DNA of 64,000 nt from Trematomus loennbergii (GCA_012861695.1 JAAOOA010000635.1:156001-220000); one strand, 5' to 3'; positions 19,403 to 36,335 are shown, counted from the first letter of the stretch. The notes: generated from the letters alone by a model not told the origin. Numbers and translations are program-made.

Positions 19403-21880
19403 GACACTTAGGACTGTAAAGCTTAGGGGAACAGCAGAGTTTGGTGCCAATTCTTCCTATTCTGTGTTTTAATCCATCGTTGATAATATAAAAATATTGA
19501 TAAAAGATGCTTAAGGCACCCTAATGTGTTTCGAGCCCTACAGAAAGAGGTGTCTTTGTTGCTGGGATAATCTCGTAGGAGCGCTGTCCTGTAGTCCAGG
19601 TAACCTTTGCTCTGCAGCATCATCAAATAAAAGCCTTGTGACATATCAAAGTGTGCACATGTCCCTTCCTCTTTTAATGACCCACACTCTATAAACCGGA
19701 ACGCCGCCACACTTCACTGGGTTTTCTGTTTTCCAGTCTGCAGCCAGGGGTACAGTGCTGAGCGTTGGAGCGTGACTGTAATGCTTTTGCTATATTTCGC
19801 TGGCTTTGTCTCCTGGCTTTGGAGCCAGCGTACAGTAATGCAGGAATGTGTGTGTGTGTGTGTGTGTGGCCTGCCAGACAAGGTGAGAGCGCTGACCTCT
19901 CTCAATCAGACAGGAGCAACGATCCGACTAGAGCTGACCTAATTTGTTGGGGTATCTCTGATCCGCTCACGTTACCTTCAGCAACCTGCGAGCATTTTGA
20001 ATTCCCTGCAGCTGTTAGAGGTGACAGGTGGAGAGAGAAATCAGGACGGTGTTTCAAATGATCCGACTAGCTTTTCTATAATGCCTTTCTGTTGCCGGGT
20101 AAAAATACAATGACCATAAAGATCTGGTTTTAATGTCGACCGATCCATTTTTAAAACATGCATTAAAGACAAATCCTTGCAGGACTTTACCTGGCGTTGG
20201 CATCTTATGAAACGATGATATTAAGATGCAATGTGGGTAGTGGGATTCCATTTCTTAACTAAGCTCTTAGCTATAATAGGGTCTTACATTCAGGACATAT
20301 GCATAGATTTATATACGTGCAATAGTGTGCCGAGTGTCACTATTTTCTTATTCAAAATGGAAATAGGTGGATTCACGATGGGATAATCTTTTTTGTTTGA
20401 ATGTAAACAAGGTGCCACGAGTTCTGCAACTTCTGGAAGAAACTGAAATGTGTCTTGTTCAATCTGTCTTTCCTCAACTTTATAAATACTAAATCAAATG
20501 CTTTTTGATGCACCATTAGTTAACATTTTCATAAAGAACGTCCTATTAGATTTATCCTTGTTTCATTATCCTTTAGTTATGAATAATGTGCACTAACCCA
20601 CACATACTCCATGCACTTTTTGGACTGTAAAGCTCATTTCTGAAACTGAATGTGCATTTATTTTGTATACAATGTAATACTATATTATGCACTCCACTCT
20701 TTGCGCCCCTCATGAATATGAAAGCAGATGAACTGTTTCTATTACAGTATTGATTGCCCAGTCATTTCAAAAGGTCAACATAATCCATCTGGACCGGTAC
20801 ACTGAATGAATTTGACTAAACAGACAAATGTATGCATTTAGGTTATTTGGGTTATTATCTCATTGTCTTGACATCCAAGTTAACAAAAAAATTGTAAAAT
20901 AGCAGAAACAGGATATATTAAAAAACAGAAACATCCAGCCAATAAATGAAGCTAATTCTTTACACTTTTCCGATTAAAAAAAGCTGTGAAATAGCTATAA
21001 ACTAGGGGAACATTTGGGAGCAGTCGTCTCATTCTTCACTTCTCCCACTGGATTACAGTCATTGATTCACCCAGTGCACCCTGAGGTCAAACATTGGCTG
21101 TTTGCCCAATCAATGTCCACCTCACTGCCGTCTATCGGAGAATCAATAGGCCTACCTGCTTTAATCTGCCCACAGCTCCCTCTCCACATGTAACCCAGGA
21201 TATATCCTCCATACGGCACGGCATCCTCCCCAGCAGAGAAGACTCATATGGTTGCCCAAATTGGTCACGATCTCCTGGGGAAGAGGAAACAAATCAATAC
21301 TTTGATAGAGAGAGAAGCTGTGATTCTCCTCCAGCGAGAGACGATCATAATCTCATCGCTGTTGTGGAAACTGTGGAAGTTATGTGGAAAACTCACATAT
21401 CAGAACGTGACTTTTCTTACTTTAGAGAAGTTTGATGGACAGGTAATCTATAACGGAGGAAAAACAAATTGAAATATGTGGTTTGAGATGTAAAAAAGAC
21501 ATGGACGCTATATGTAACCTTCATTGTCTCGAGTCTATAATATAGCAAATATAGTCTATACTCAGTCAGTTTGGTTTGATCTAAAAAGAGTGAAAAACTA
21601 AAGAAAGTATGATCGCGTGGAGTATAACCAAACAGTACAAAGTGACAGATATCAAACCCATCATCTGGGCACTCGCGGTGCAGCAGCAGAGCCACATGAA
21701 GGAGGTAAATAGGTTGTGACAGCACATTACAAAGCCTATCAGTCGTGTGTTTTAAAGGACGGCGAAGGACACGCAACACAGAGACAGATTTATGTTCAGG
21801 GTTGCTCTATAACCCAGATGCAATGAGTGAAAGCAGGTACAGCTGCTAAGAAGGGTGTTCAGAGGGTTTTAAACACTCTG
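19403..21880. other. Gene desert segment
   Basis: No gene supported. It contains a short (TG)n run at 19847-19868 and otherwise unremarkable sequence. Confidence 0.4.
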
Positions 21881-22010
21881 CTGGCTAAATATGAAGCTGT
21901 GTTAGCTTAGCGTAAATACTGCAAACAGCTAGCCTGGCTCTGTCCAAAATAAATAAAGAAATCGGCCTCCCAGTTTGTCAAAACGTCAACACTTCATATA
22001 TCATTTTATG
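21881..22010. repeat. Dispersed teleost repeat (AGCTTAGCxTAAAxACTG type)
   Basis: Contains TTAGCTTAGCGTAAATACTG and AGCTAGCCTGGCTCTGTCC, phrases of a dispersed repeat common in teleost genomes. A related copy lies at 26985-27120. Assigned from memory of the motif, with no library search. Confidence 0.45.
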
Positions 22011-22285
22011 CAAGGTAAGCTTCATCCTTTGCATCCAACTTTTGAGTGAAAAGCACCAAACTATTCCCCTTCTTATGAAATAAAGTGTGTTTTATTCTCT
22101 AAGGCTCAAGATACAAATGAGTTTTTCCACTTCTCTGCCAGGATGTGCAGCCATGTGTAAATATGCTCTGCGAATCCTCAAATGACTGTTGTTGTAAATA
22201 CTCGCCCATCTAACTCTCCTCTGCAAAGGTTAAACAACTCTACCCTTTACCTCTGCACACAAAATGTCACCGTCCATTGCTTATT

Positions 22286-22288
<3 letters not shown>

Positions 22289-22379
<91 letters not shown>
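22289..22379. repeat. (CA)n microsatellite
   Basis: About 91 bp of CA dinucleotides with a single CG interruption. Open frames through it (His-Thr or Val-Cys repeats) are artefacts. Confidence 0.95.
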
Positions 22380-24913
<2,534 letters not shown>

Positions 24914-25830
24914 CTAATGAAGTCTCCATATTTAAAATGTCAGCTGCCTGTGTGTCAGTCTGGGACTAAACTGTGGTGACTGTGCACAGAGAGCTGATAC
25001 AGGAAGTGTTCAGCAGTGCTGCACTGACACCCTGAGGCCTCACACGTCTTAAACAACAACATGAAGTCAATCACAGCTTTTCTTCTATGCAAAGAAAACT
25101 ATTTTCCATTAACGCACGTGCAATTTGGAATAATTGAACTTATAGCACGACAAGAAATTCACTCTGAACCCATGAAGCAAATTCATTTAAAAGCAATAAG
25201 TGGCCTTATCACCATTTTACAGAGTGTGCAAAACATTGGCTGGGTGAGATATCATTTACAGCATCCTGAGGGAATATGTCACTGCTCATTTCATCCGTGG
25301 CTCGCTGCAACACTTCCCTCTAACAGGCAGGAAACAAAAGGAAGCAGAGAGAAAGGAAAACACAACTCTTGTTTCATTAAATGAGGAGGAAAGCAGAGAG
25401 CAATCAATGCACAACATGCCATTTTCCTATCCACTGACTCAGGAACTCAGGATCGGGATCTTGTTATTTGAAAACTTCACATTAATTCAGTTTGATTGAC
25501 AGCGGCTGAAGCCTGTAAATATATATATGATCCCATGCAGGCGTGTTAAAGTGCACTTTCATCAATATTGTGTCAAAGCTTACCACTTTCTCCACATTCA
25601 AAGAGAGTAAACACATTATTATTGATTAAAAGCCACATTGGTGTCTCGAGGCAGGTCCTCTAAGCATGATAATCTATATTCCTTCCACTGCATGTGATAC
25701 AATTAGGAGATAATAAGACATAGGTGGCAACGTGCTTAAAATAATTTAAAAGTCCTGAAATGGACATTTTTAGACCCTATGTTTCAGCTTTGTGTGCACA
25801 TTTCTCTTTACACCCATGCTGTGAGTTTAC

Positions 25831-26325
25831 TTAAAGTGGACCTATCATGCTATATTTGAATAATATAGTGTAGGACCATACCTATATAAGGCATCTTTAT
25901 ACTTTTTTTTTTCAAATACCAAACAGATCATGCATTTTAGCCATGCCTCATTTTGCTCAATTTGACAATTTCTAGCTCTGTTTTAGCAAGGGTTGATTCT
26001 GTGAGAACAGCACCACCTACAGGCCTGGCATATGTACTACAGCGTCTCCAGCGCTTTCGAACGGCAATGGCCGTGGCTGTCTCCTCCTGATTGGTGGAGT
26101 TGGCCCAATAGCCGTAGCGCCACCGTCCTGACGTCAGGACAGTGTTCAAATCTGGATCAGTTTTTATCAGATCCGTTGCAGCCCCTTTTTTAGAGATTTG
26201 GGTATGGAGGAAAATAGAGAGGGTTGTGTTTTCTGACACTTGGTGAGTTCCCTGGAACACCGGGGACACATATTCATGTATAAAAGACGTACAAAAGGGC
26301 ATTTTGCATGATAGGTCCCCTTTAA
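25831..26325. mobile_element. Related TTAA-flanked MITE with one 37-bp-like unit
   Basis: Starts TTAAAGTGGACCTATCATGC and ends GCATGATAGGTCCCCTTTAA, matching as inverted repeats at 18 of 20 bases. Near its right end (about 26261-26297) is a single sequence GGGGACACATATTCATGTAT followed by AAAAGACGTAC, clearly related to the unit tandemly repeated in the copies at 8394 and 40205. It thus shows the unexpanded form. Minus-strand frames across it are not genes. Confidence 0.7.
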
Positions 26326-26984
26326 TTGCAATCCAGGATGATAGAGCATGCATTCAGAGTGTTTCAAAGACATCCTTGCTTTGCAGCGTCCACTGAGGTT
26401 CAGCGGATGTGACAGCGGGCTGCAGAGACCACCGTGCTCTGCAGTGACACTCTGTCCACTCGCATCAGCAGCATCATTTCCCCACAGCGGCATGTCACTG
26501 CTCGCCTCTAACCACCTGCTCAGGGGGAAGAAGGCACCTGCCCACATCTGCCGCCTCTGCAGCCGCCCAGTCCCTGTTTTTTATGGGTCACCAGGCGAGT
26601 GCTGGGCATCTTTCTGATGGCCGGGCACCAAAAGATGCAGCAAGTACAGATGGTTTTTTGGTAATGCTAAGTACTGCTTCTGAAACGCTTATAATGACCA
26701 CTGCATATGACTTAGTGAGGATGCTTTTATTTCCTTTTGTAGCTATAAATCCCAGGTTCAGGTTCTTTATTTGTCCCCGTAGGTAGATTGAGTTTGCAGA
26801 TCAAAAGACAAGGGATCCATCCTGACACACTCTTAAAGCAAACACAGACAACATCTCTAATAAAAGTACACCCTGCTTTAAAAAGAAAAACACTAAACAT
26901 GGACATTCATCCCTTGACCACATTTGTCCACAGAGTTGATACTGTACACTTTCTTGGTTACAGTTAGATGAGAGATATCACGCT

Positions 26985-27120
26985 CATGCAAAGCTATAGA
27001 GCCAGGGTTAGCCTAGCTTAGCATAAAGACTGGAAACAGGGGGAAACATGTAGCCTGGCTTTTGTAAAAGAAACAAGCCTACAAGGTCCTCTTAAGCTTC
27101 TATTAACATGGACACGAGAG
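26985..27120. repeat. Dispersed teleost repeat (AGCTTAGCxTAAAxACTG type)
   Basis: Contains TAGCTTAGCATAAAGACTGG, AAACAGGGGGAAACATGTAG and CCTGGCT, closely related to 21881-22010. A short piece of the same family (CTAAGCTATGCTAACTGGCTAG) is at about 43338-43360. Confidence 0.5.
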
Positions 27121-29183
27121 AATGAGGATGGCACATTTTAGATTCTGCATACTCACATGTTACTTGTCATGAAATCTAATTTTCCAACTACAGATTAAAT
27201 GGGGCCAAAACAGATGTGCAGAAATAGCATGAAAAGAAAACAGGAGATTCCATTTCCTCTTGAAGTTGCACAGCAGTAAATTACTTTTGAAGTTGAATTG
27301 GCAACTAATTTCAAGTTGTAATTGAAATCTACTTTTACTCAGAGATAACTACATGTCTCTCTGGTGTTGGATTTTACTTGTGCACTTATATTGACCACAT
27401 TTCTATTCCCAAAGGAATTATAGATTGATTCATGATTGATACTTTAAGTGACGTTCGGTGCATTCCTCAAGAGGAGAAAGTAAAGTTTTAAAGATGAAAC
27501 AATTACGCAGTCAGGGACGAACGTTTTTCTGCTACTCTCTTGTATCATCATACTTTTAAGTGTCGATCTTTCCACTCCTCTTTCCTTGGGGACCCGTTGT
27601 GCCAATAATGAGTTTGCTATTAAAAGCCTGGGGGCTTTTTAATGTCCAAAAAACAAGTGCTCAGCAGGACGCTCACGAGCCTGCTGCCTCTGCAGAAGCA
27701 AAACATCATCGGAGGGTGGTTTGACGAAGCTAAAATGTCGAAGCATGTCAGCAGAAAATATGTTTAAAGGTCTCATGGTTTTGCATGCATACATTCCATA
27801 TTATGCAGCACTTCTATCATTATCAAAAAGATCTCCAGATGCCAAAACACTGGAGGTAGAAAGCACTTAAACATGTAAATCTGTAAGATGTTTGCCTCCC
27901 ACGCTGCACCTGCTTTCTCTGTGACGGCGCCAATCTGTTGTTATTCTCCTCGAGTCCTCAAGGTACAAACATGTTCAGCACACACCGCCGAGAGCCCTCT
28001 CTCTCTCCGACTTAATCCTGATCCCTTTGTCTCGCAGAGAAAACAAGTGACGACTATTATGAGATATGCATCTTGCTTTTGTTAATCCTCTGCCTGGATC
28101 CGAGAAAATACTCTCTATTTAACTCCCTGTAACTACTAAACAAAACAGAATAAACCCACAGACAGCCTGAAGCCTCAGTCTGGTCGCTTTCACCATGAAA
28201 AGGCTGCGGCTGGACTTCAAGCTGATTGCAGACGCATGAGAATTTATTATGGATGACAATCAGACAAAGAACAACTTAATTCTTACAGTAATTTTCCTCT
28301 TGGTCACATTAAGTTGTATTCCCTTGTCCCGTCTTGTCTCCACCACCATGCGAGTTAAATAATCCCGTCAATTCTGCTTTCTTTTGTTCAGCTTTTGAGT
28401 TTCATATGTTCAGAAACTACAAAGAGAGTGAGAGTAAACCTTGCGTGTCATGCCAAAATACACAATTTCCTTCAATGTATTGACAAAAGGAGTGGGTATT
28501 TGAATAGGACATGGCATGCTTGTGTCTGCACGCCTTTGCAAGAATCAAATTAGATACAAATCGAAACATATTGCGTTACGTCACGGCACAAATAAAAACT
28601 CCTTTGAGAGCCTAGGAGATAAGTCCTCACTGGACAATGATATGCTAATTATTATACATGCACACAAACTTATATAACACACTACAGGAAAGGGAAAACC
28701 CAAGAAGCATCAAAGGGCCTCGTAAAAAAGGATGAGTCTCTTGCTACTACTGAAATAAATCCCATAAAAGCCATAAAAATTCAATATAGATAAAAAATAT
28801 GCTTTATCTAGCAGAAATACAAGAGAACTGTTAGACAATACCACACATGTAACCCATGCACAAGCTGTTCTTTATTCAGCAGACGTTATATGGTCGGTAT
28901 GCTGAAGGGTGTCAGAGTTCAATTAAGGTTTAATATAAAAGGTTAAAGGTTGAGGGAGAATTTATTACAATTCACAAAGAAAACCGTTTCCCTTTCGGGG
29001 CAAAGGTGCTTTTTTGAGATGGCCTTACAAAACAAAACATTATATTAAAAAAAAAACAGCAACAAGAACCTCCACATACTGCATTCCTCCTCTCAGACCC
29101 ATAATTATGTTTGTACTTCAGCGAAGGGGAGGTTGTAAACAGGCTTTCCACCGAGTAAATCTGTCCTCCCATGAAGAAAAACA

Positions 29184-29184
<1 letters not shown>
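27121..29184. other. Gene desert segment
   Basis: No gene, array or transposon end recognised over about 2 kb. Confidence 0.4.
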
Positions 29185-29492
<308 letters not shown>

Positions 29493-32400
29493 GAGAGCAG
29501 GACGTCATGTTTACACAATCTGACAAGCAAATCTATGAAATGGGAAAATAGCTCAGCCACTGGAGTAAAAAGTCTGCAGCTTCACAATTTGAAAGATAAG
29601 TCTTCTACAAAACACATCCCAGATATGACAGATCTGGGTCCCCACCGGCGTGGACAAATCATCTCAGAGTCGCACAAGTGGAGTCACAACAACTCGCTGT
29701 CGTGTTTGTGCTCCGCGAGGCTTCAGTGAGTCACTTCAGGATTTCAGGTTTAAATTCTCAAGCTGCTCAAGAGTTTCTCAAAAGCACATTAGGACTATGT
29801 ACACACGTAAACAGTTACTGAGCAGAACACAGAGCACACTGCTTTGGATCCAGTTTACAGAAACGTTTACCTGATTCCTGTTATAGATTTCTTTAGTTAA
29901 ATATAGGCGACAAACACCCAGGCTTCAAAATGAAAAAGACAGATCTGTGTTTACAGTGTAGACCAAACACAAGCGTTATCAACGGGGTCTTGCACTACGC
30001 CAGGATGTGTGTGTGTATGATGAAAATGTCCTCAGAAAGAAAGAAGTGATGGCATATTTGGGTTATTTGGAGTCTGGACTTGTATAAAGAGCACAAGATA
30101 GAAACTAGGGACATGATCTAAAGGCCAACTTTAAGACTTCTTCTTGTCCTGGCTACTGTAAAAACAAATAGCAGGTCACTGTGAGAGAGATATGAAAAAG
30201 TACGGAAGAAAGCACCCGTCATTTCATGGGTACAAATATATAGAATTAACCCTAACCCTAAAATGAGTGAATGTACTCACAATAAAGTTACCCACCCTAC
30301 TGTACTGTCATTTTGCTTATTCAACTCTGCCACTTTTCCAACATGTCAGCAAGTTTGCTCGTCGTCGCTCTAACGAGATTTACTTGAAAGACGACGTTTC
30401 TCTTGCTAAGCCTCTGGAAAAAGACTCCCACTGCCGTCCTCTGGCTTTCACATCCTCACATCCTCCCCACTCCACAGCGTGTAGGAAGCAAGTGGAAAAC
30501 ACACAGGAGATAATAACTAATGTGTCAAACCTGGAGCGAGATCAAAGCCGCCCCAGCTGACAAGAAACCTTCCTACCAGCAGCAGCAGCAGTACGTAGGG
30601 GGATTACATGTTATGCAATGCTGTCGAATTAACACTCAAAATATACACTGAAGTTCTCAATGAAACATTCGTCGTCACCTCGCATTGAACCCAACAACCT
30701 AAACATCCTTCCCCAGCAGCAAACACTGAATCTGTCTGCAGCAGAATACATATGTTGATGCTTTTCAGTGTGAGGACATGGATGGATCTTTTTTTTACTT
30801 TGGCACACGTCACATCAGTCACCTGAGTTTTTGTGACAGCTTCAATACCTTAGACAAGTATCTCATGTTCAACTTCCACAAAGTCTCACAAGCTTCTTTT
30901 CAAATGCTTCAGTATATGGAAGACATTGTTTCTTAATGTATTATTCACTGTGGTACTATGTGAATTCCTGACAGTTGTATTTTTTCCGTAGCTAATGTAC
31001 ATTGTCACTAATGCTTATGTCTTACAATAGTTTTTGATAAGCAAGTTAGAGTAGGTCAATTACAGTAACTATAACGCTTCATTTGGTGTTGACTTGTTCG
31101 CTGTTTTAGGATATCAGTTTCGTTGTGGGAAATGCATCTTATTAGTGACATTAAAATGACTTATTCACATGTAGCCTTACCAATCAGTGTTATCTACAAT
31201 GAAATCAACAATATCTGTAAGAGATCTGACCGTTTTGGCTATTTCAAATGTCATTTTTACATGTGAAATTATATTTGAAACATGTCAAAATGGTTTTAAA
31301 AATATCTTAAATTCACATTTCAAGTCACATTTCTTGTTGTTTTAGAGTATATGTTTTAGTGCAATGCATCTATGTAATACAAATCTATGTCTGCAATGTT
31401 AAGATGTAATATTTAAAAAGGTCTAGTGAAGAACGAGTGACATTGATTAAAAATGCACGTATATTAAGAGGGTTGAAAAAAGGGTTTAATATTCTGAGGT
31501 ATGCAAAAACAACATGGTGCAGATATGAAACATCACAGAGAGAGGTTATTGAAACGTATATGTTATCACTGCCAAAGTAAAGCCTGGCAATGCAAGGAGG
31601 AGTCATGGTTGCAGGAAGTCAAATGGACTATCAAGAATCAGAAGCTTTTAAAAGGGAAGTCAGCTTCTAGGATGTTTAGAGAGACCGGCCCTCGTTCTGT
31701 TTCCCCTTTGAACTCGGCCAGTTTCAATCCCAGCTGAGAGGAAGGAAGGACGAAAGGAGAGAGGAGGAAAGAGGAGAGCGGGGGGGCGGGGGGCACTTCC
31801 TGCAGAGGAGATGAAGTCAGTTCACAGAAAAAGAGCCTCTGCACGACACACTGCTGCAAAGTCCCATCAAGAGGTCAAAGGGTAAAGAAACACAGCAGTC
31901 CTCCAGTTATACTTCCAGTTTGTAGAGATACTAAAAGTGCTCCATGCTAACATTAAAAGACAATCAGTGCCTGCAGGGAGGAAGCAGGAAGCATTGTCCT
32001 AATCATGTGAATAATTCATATGCATTTACAATGAGGTATAGTGCAATTACTTCACTATTTATCATGTTTACTAATGCAGGGTCCAATCAGAGACGGGCAA
32101 TTTCTTGACTACTAGAAGTGCTGCTTGCTACTGGACATCACTTGAGGGACGTTATAACAATCGGCTTGACTTTTAAACCTAGCACAACTAAAGGGCTAAA
32201 CACCTGGAGAACAGAGGGACTGATATTTGGGTTCCTCTTAGTATCTGTAGGAACCAAAAGAAACACAAACAAAAACAACTGGAGACAATTTCACAGTCCA
32301 CAAGAACTGTCTGACGCCAAAAGTCCATTTGAAAACGCCAACATATAATCCAAGCAAAGAAGAGACGCATCCTAAATCAAACTGACCTCTTTATATCTGT

Positions 32401-33206
32401 ACCAACCAAAGGCAACAACACCAACTAAAATAAGTGGGAAAATGTACATTTCACAGGACACAAGACAAGAGTTGTCCAACTCCAAGAAAGACTCCAAGTC
32501 AAATGTCATTTGTAAAAGCCAACATATAATCCAAGCAAAGAAGAAATGCATCCTCAAACTCACCTGTAGTCGTGGAGAAGAAACCACAATCCTCAGAGTC
32601 CACTTGTCTCAGTGTTCCTGTTCCAGATCGAGTTTACACGGTACAACAAATAGTTCTCTTAATTCACTCTGTGCTGCCAGGCCTCTCTCTCTTTCCTCGT
32701 CTGTCTCAAAACTAACAAATCCCCTCTTCCAAACAATTCCCTCTTCCTTATTTCCCCCCTTTGCACCTGTGGGGAAAAGCACACCTGATCAATGAGTGGG
32801 AAGAAACACTGGTGGATAAATCAAACATTAGCTTGCATGTGAGAGAAGGAGCGCTTGTTTTTGAACGGCACATTAGCAGACAAAGAGATAGAGGCAAATA
32901 CTCTTTCAATATTTTAGTAGAGACTTTTTGTTACATGCATTATTTATCAGCTTGCCCACTTTTTAATTCATCTTACATCACTTCCAGAGGCGGATTTAAC
33001 ATTGTGCGGTGCAATAAATGTCATCATGATTGTGATCTATAAGTGCTAATGCTCTTCAGATTATAATTTAATGAAGATGTTATTATAGACAATAGATACG
33101 TAATGAAATATTGATCATAAGCTACGATAAAAGATAAGATGAGTCTCGGCAGGATGCGGTCAATCTGAGACAGGAGATGGTCGGAGGAAGTAGCTGTATC
33201 GATTCC
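29493..33206. other. Gene desert segment
   Basis: No gene supported. It includes a short telomere-like run TTAACCCTAACCCTAA (about 30247-30262) and a diverged tandem duplication (32235-32565), listed separately. Confidence 0.4.
32235..32565. repeat. Diverged two-copy tandem duplication
   Basis: Both halves start with CCTCTTxxTATCTGTA (32235 and about 32387) and end with CAACATATAATCCAAGCAAA followed by GAAGA-GCATCC (about 32338 and 32520). The copies differ by substitutions and a ~25-bp length change, so the event is not recent. Confidence 0.65.
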
Positions 33207-33250
33207 TGTGTGTGTGTGTGTGTGTGTGCGTGCGTGTGTGTGTGTGTGTG

Positions 33251-33282
<32 letters not shown>

Positions 33283-33287
33283 CGTGT
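33207..33287. repeat. (TG)n microsatellite with CG interruptions
   Basis: About 81 bp of TG with TGCG interruptions at intervals. Confidence 0.93.
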
Positions 33288-35640
33288 CATACAATACTTC
33301 AGATTAATCTAATATCCATTTAGATAACAGCTTGGCTTTGCTTTGAGTTTCATACAAATCAGAGGCTAAATCAATCTGAACACTCACATCAAATAACGTC
33401 ATTTCACATTTGGGAACATTTTAATAACATAGAGTGTGCATTTTGTTGGGCGGAGGTTGCTTAAGATGAATTGCTTGGCCACATCTGAACTAAAACACAA
33501 CATATATATCGATTTCTTACTTAAAAAATACATTCAATTTCACTTATTAAAACAAGCAAATGATAATGAAAGACAGAATAGACTCTAAATAACGAAGCCG
33601 GAAATAATTGGAATCCAAACGTAATGCAATGGTGGAGCTTTCGTGACATTTTAAACATGTCACGACCCTCCGATATTCAGTGGACTTAAAGGATCAATGC
33701 TGAATGCGATATATGATGTTTAATTTAAATCAAATCCTCAAGGTCATGTTCCAGAGGTCCCTGTGCAGCGAATGCTTCACATGGATCAATGAGGAGCAGA
33801 TGACTGCGGGGGTTACATGCTCTCTTTGATCCATTATTAATAATGCTGAGGTGCTGCTTTTGGTGTTTTGGGAGACATTCCTCCGAGGTGTATTTTGTGC
33901 ACGCAGCATATAGTCGAGTAGAGAGAAAGATAGTCCTTGGCAAATGTTTTTAGTGTCATCGTTTTGGTTAAAAATGAAGATGATCTTGAAAAGTCATTTA
34001 TTAATGCAGTTAAACGTTTGGTGTGAAACACGTCGACTGCCAACTCTTCAGAATAAAAGCCTTGACCTCCACACTGAAACAATACAAACTGTTCTGCTCA
34101 TGCACACAACAGACACATTACTCTCAGCTTTAGGAAGTTTTGCATGAAGTCAAAGTGACAGCAAATTTGAATTTCAAGTGGATTTCCTTCAACTTCTCTC
34201 CTTTCCTTTTCTCTTTACTACATCTGCTTGTTAGCTTTGAAAATCATTGATTCTTTAAAGGAGAAGAGTGCATTTTAATACATTAACCCACACTCAGTAA
34301 AAGACACCCAGGAAACAAACAATGTAACAACACAAAGAGGCATTTTTTAACTTAATGGGACCATCAAGAAACCTCCAAAGGGACGTCTTTGAGTGTCTCA
34401 CATTAAAGCAGCGCGAGGCAATTTCACATACTGGCAGCTGCAATTGGAAACAGGAGATAAGTGCTGGAAATGAAATGAGTTTAGTCGCCAGAAATCCAGC
34501 AATGTGACTTCAGTAAACTGCTTTTTGTACACTCAGGTTAACCAACACAGTATCCATTATTGGTCCTGCTTTTCTTACTTCCTGTCGGTTTCATGCGACA
34601 TTCGCACACAGAAATGCATGTTTTGCAGATTCTTGAAGACAATCCTGCACGTGTGTGGCCCCGAGTGGCAGCCAAAAGAAGCCCTCATGTAATATTAAGT
34701 CAGCATTTTCATAAGAAACACACTCAAATGTCTTCTTTGTGGCTTGGGGGAGTGAGTCTGCAGCTGGATCAGTCATTGTTGGAGGGTTTTGGGATGGAGG
34801 AATGTTTCACTTGAGGTTTCTCTTGTTGCTTTTCTGGGTGGAGACCGTTTCCCATCATTGTCCATATCCAGCACTGAAATGTAATTATAAGAAACTGTCC
34901 ACATCTGTAGTGGTTTTCATAATCTTTCAGGTGTTTTTACCTGATTACATGATGTTGTAAAACACCGTTGGGATTCTTCGTTACTTTTCCAGATGGTGGG
35001 GAAGTCCCAAGAGTTTTCCTCAGAATCTGCAGAATGACAGCGGAGCTACACTGTTCCCCTTGTTTAATTTAGTTTCACTTTTTGGGCCCCCACCTCACAG
35101 GGACTTTGAGTCATCCATAACCTCGCCAAGGTTTAATTGCTTCTGGCTGTCGAGGACCTCGGGGAGAAAATCTGCAGCTGAACCGGATTCCTCTGTTAGG
35201 AGGTACTCTGAACTAAAAGGCTTTTTTACACTCATCAAGCCGAGAGACAAGCAGATTTTCAAAGGAAGTGCACCATGGATACACCACTTTATTCATGTTA
35301 CAGTGTCAAATACTTCATATCTAAGGGTGCAGTGAGACCATACCTCTGTCTGTCTGCAACAAAAACAATTACATTACATTTCAGGCACATACTCCATCAT
35401 GATTACATAGCAGGATAATCGACATGCCTGATGTTGGCTTATAAAGTCTTTGTCACAAATTCATTTTCTTCTCTGATGAATTGCTGCGAGAAAATAAGGA
35501 GCGGCTGCACTCCTTTGTGTGCAGACGTGAAAGGAGGAGCCTTGAATTACTTTTCCTAAAAGCTAGTCGACTCATCTTTGTAACAACAGAGCTAACTACT
35601 CGAAAAGACTAAGAACAGTTTCACCTTGACTCCGATTCAG
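33288..35640. other. Gene desert segment
   Basis: No gene or clear repeat seen. Confidence 0.4.
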
Positions 35641-35654
35641 GGCCTTATTGTGCT

Positions 35655-35985
35655 AAGTTCATATTTGTAATTAGTGTCCGGACATGTCTCCATGCTTTAA
35701 TGTTCAAACAGGTCTTTTATTTTTCTCTACACCCTCTGTCTGAAACCAGAGCCCAGTCTGCTCTGATTGGGGAGTAATGTAATGTAATTGGTTGGGCTCT
35801 GTTGTGATTGGTCGACCTCTTTGAGATGTCCCGCCCCTTAGCTTATAATGTACAATGTGTAGGTACGCTACCCAATAGAAGTATGAGTGTTACATAGTGA
35901 TGTCATTAGCCTTTGCAGACCATTTACATGCACACAAACCCTTTCAAACACACAGCGAAAAAAGGGCCTCTTTCAAATGAAACTC
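35655..35985 (-). repeat. Dispersed teleost MITE-like repeat
   Basis: On the minus strand it reads GAAAGAGGCCCTTTTTTCGC, then GTGCATGTAAATGGTCTGCA, a GATGTCATCA-like segment, and CCCAATCAGAGCAG. These phrases belong to a short dispersed family abundant in many teleosts (recognised from memory). Boundaries are approximate. Confidence 0.45.
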
Positions 35986-36245
35986 TAAAATGCTCTCTGG
36001 CTTCCCCTCACTTCAGCTGCTGCTGCTCTCTGCTAGCATGCATGTGAATGTTTATAATCATGTTTCTAATAATAGTGTTGCTGCTGTGGCTCCTTCCATC
36101 TGGGATCCATCCTCAATCTTTGGCTTTGCTCAGAAGATGACTGATATGCAGAGAGTCAGTCGGCTGCAAACACTGATAAGGAAGGTCTGCACAACGCGAT
36201 GGACCCACCTCTAATCTCCACACACAGTTTGAATCCAGAGGTTCC

Positions 36246-36247
<2 letters not shown>

Positions 36248-36335
<88 letters not shown>
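36248..36335. repeat. (TG)n microsatellite
   Basis: About 88 bp of TG with one TGGTG interruption. Confidence 0.93.

Noticed and set aside
25937..26547. Minus-strand frames of 126-138 residues
   Set aside because: They cover or extend from the TTAA-bordered MITE at 25831-26325 and have no recognisable domain.
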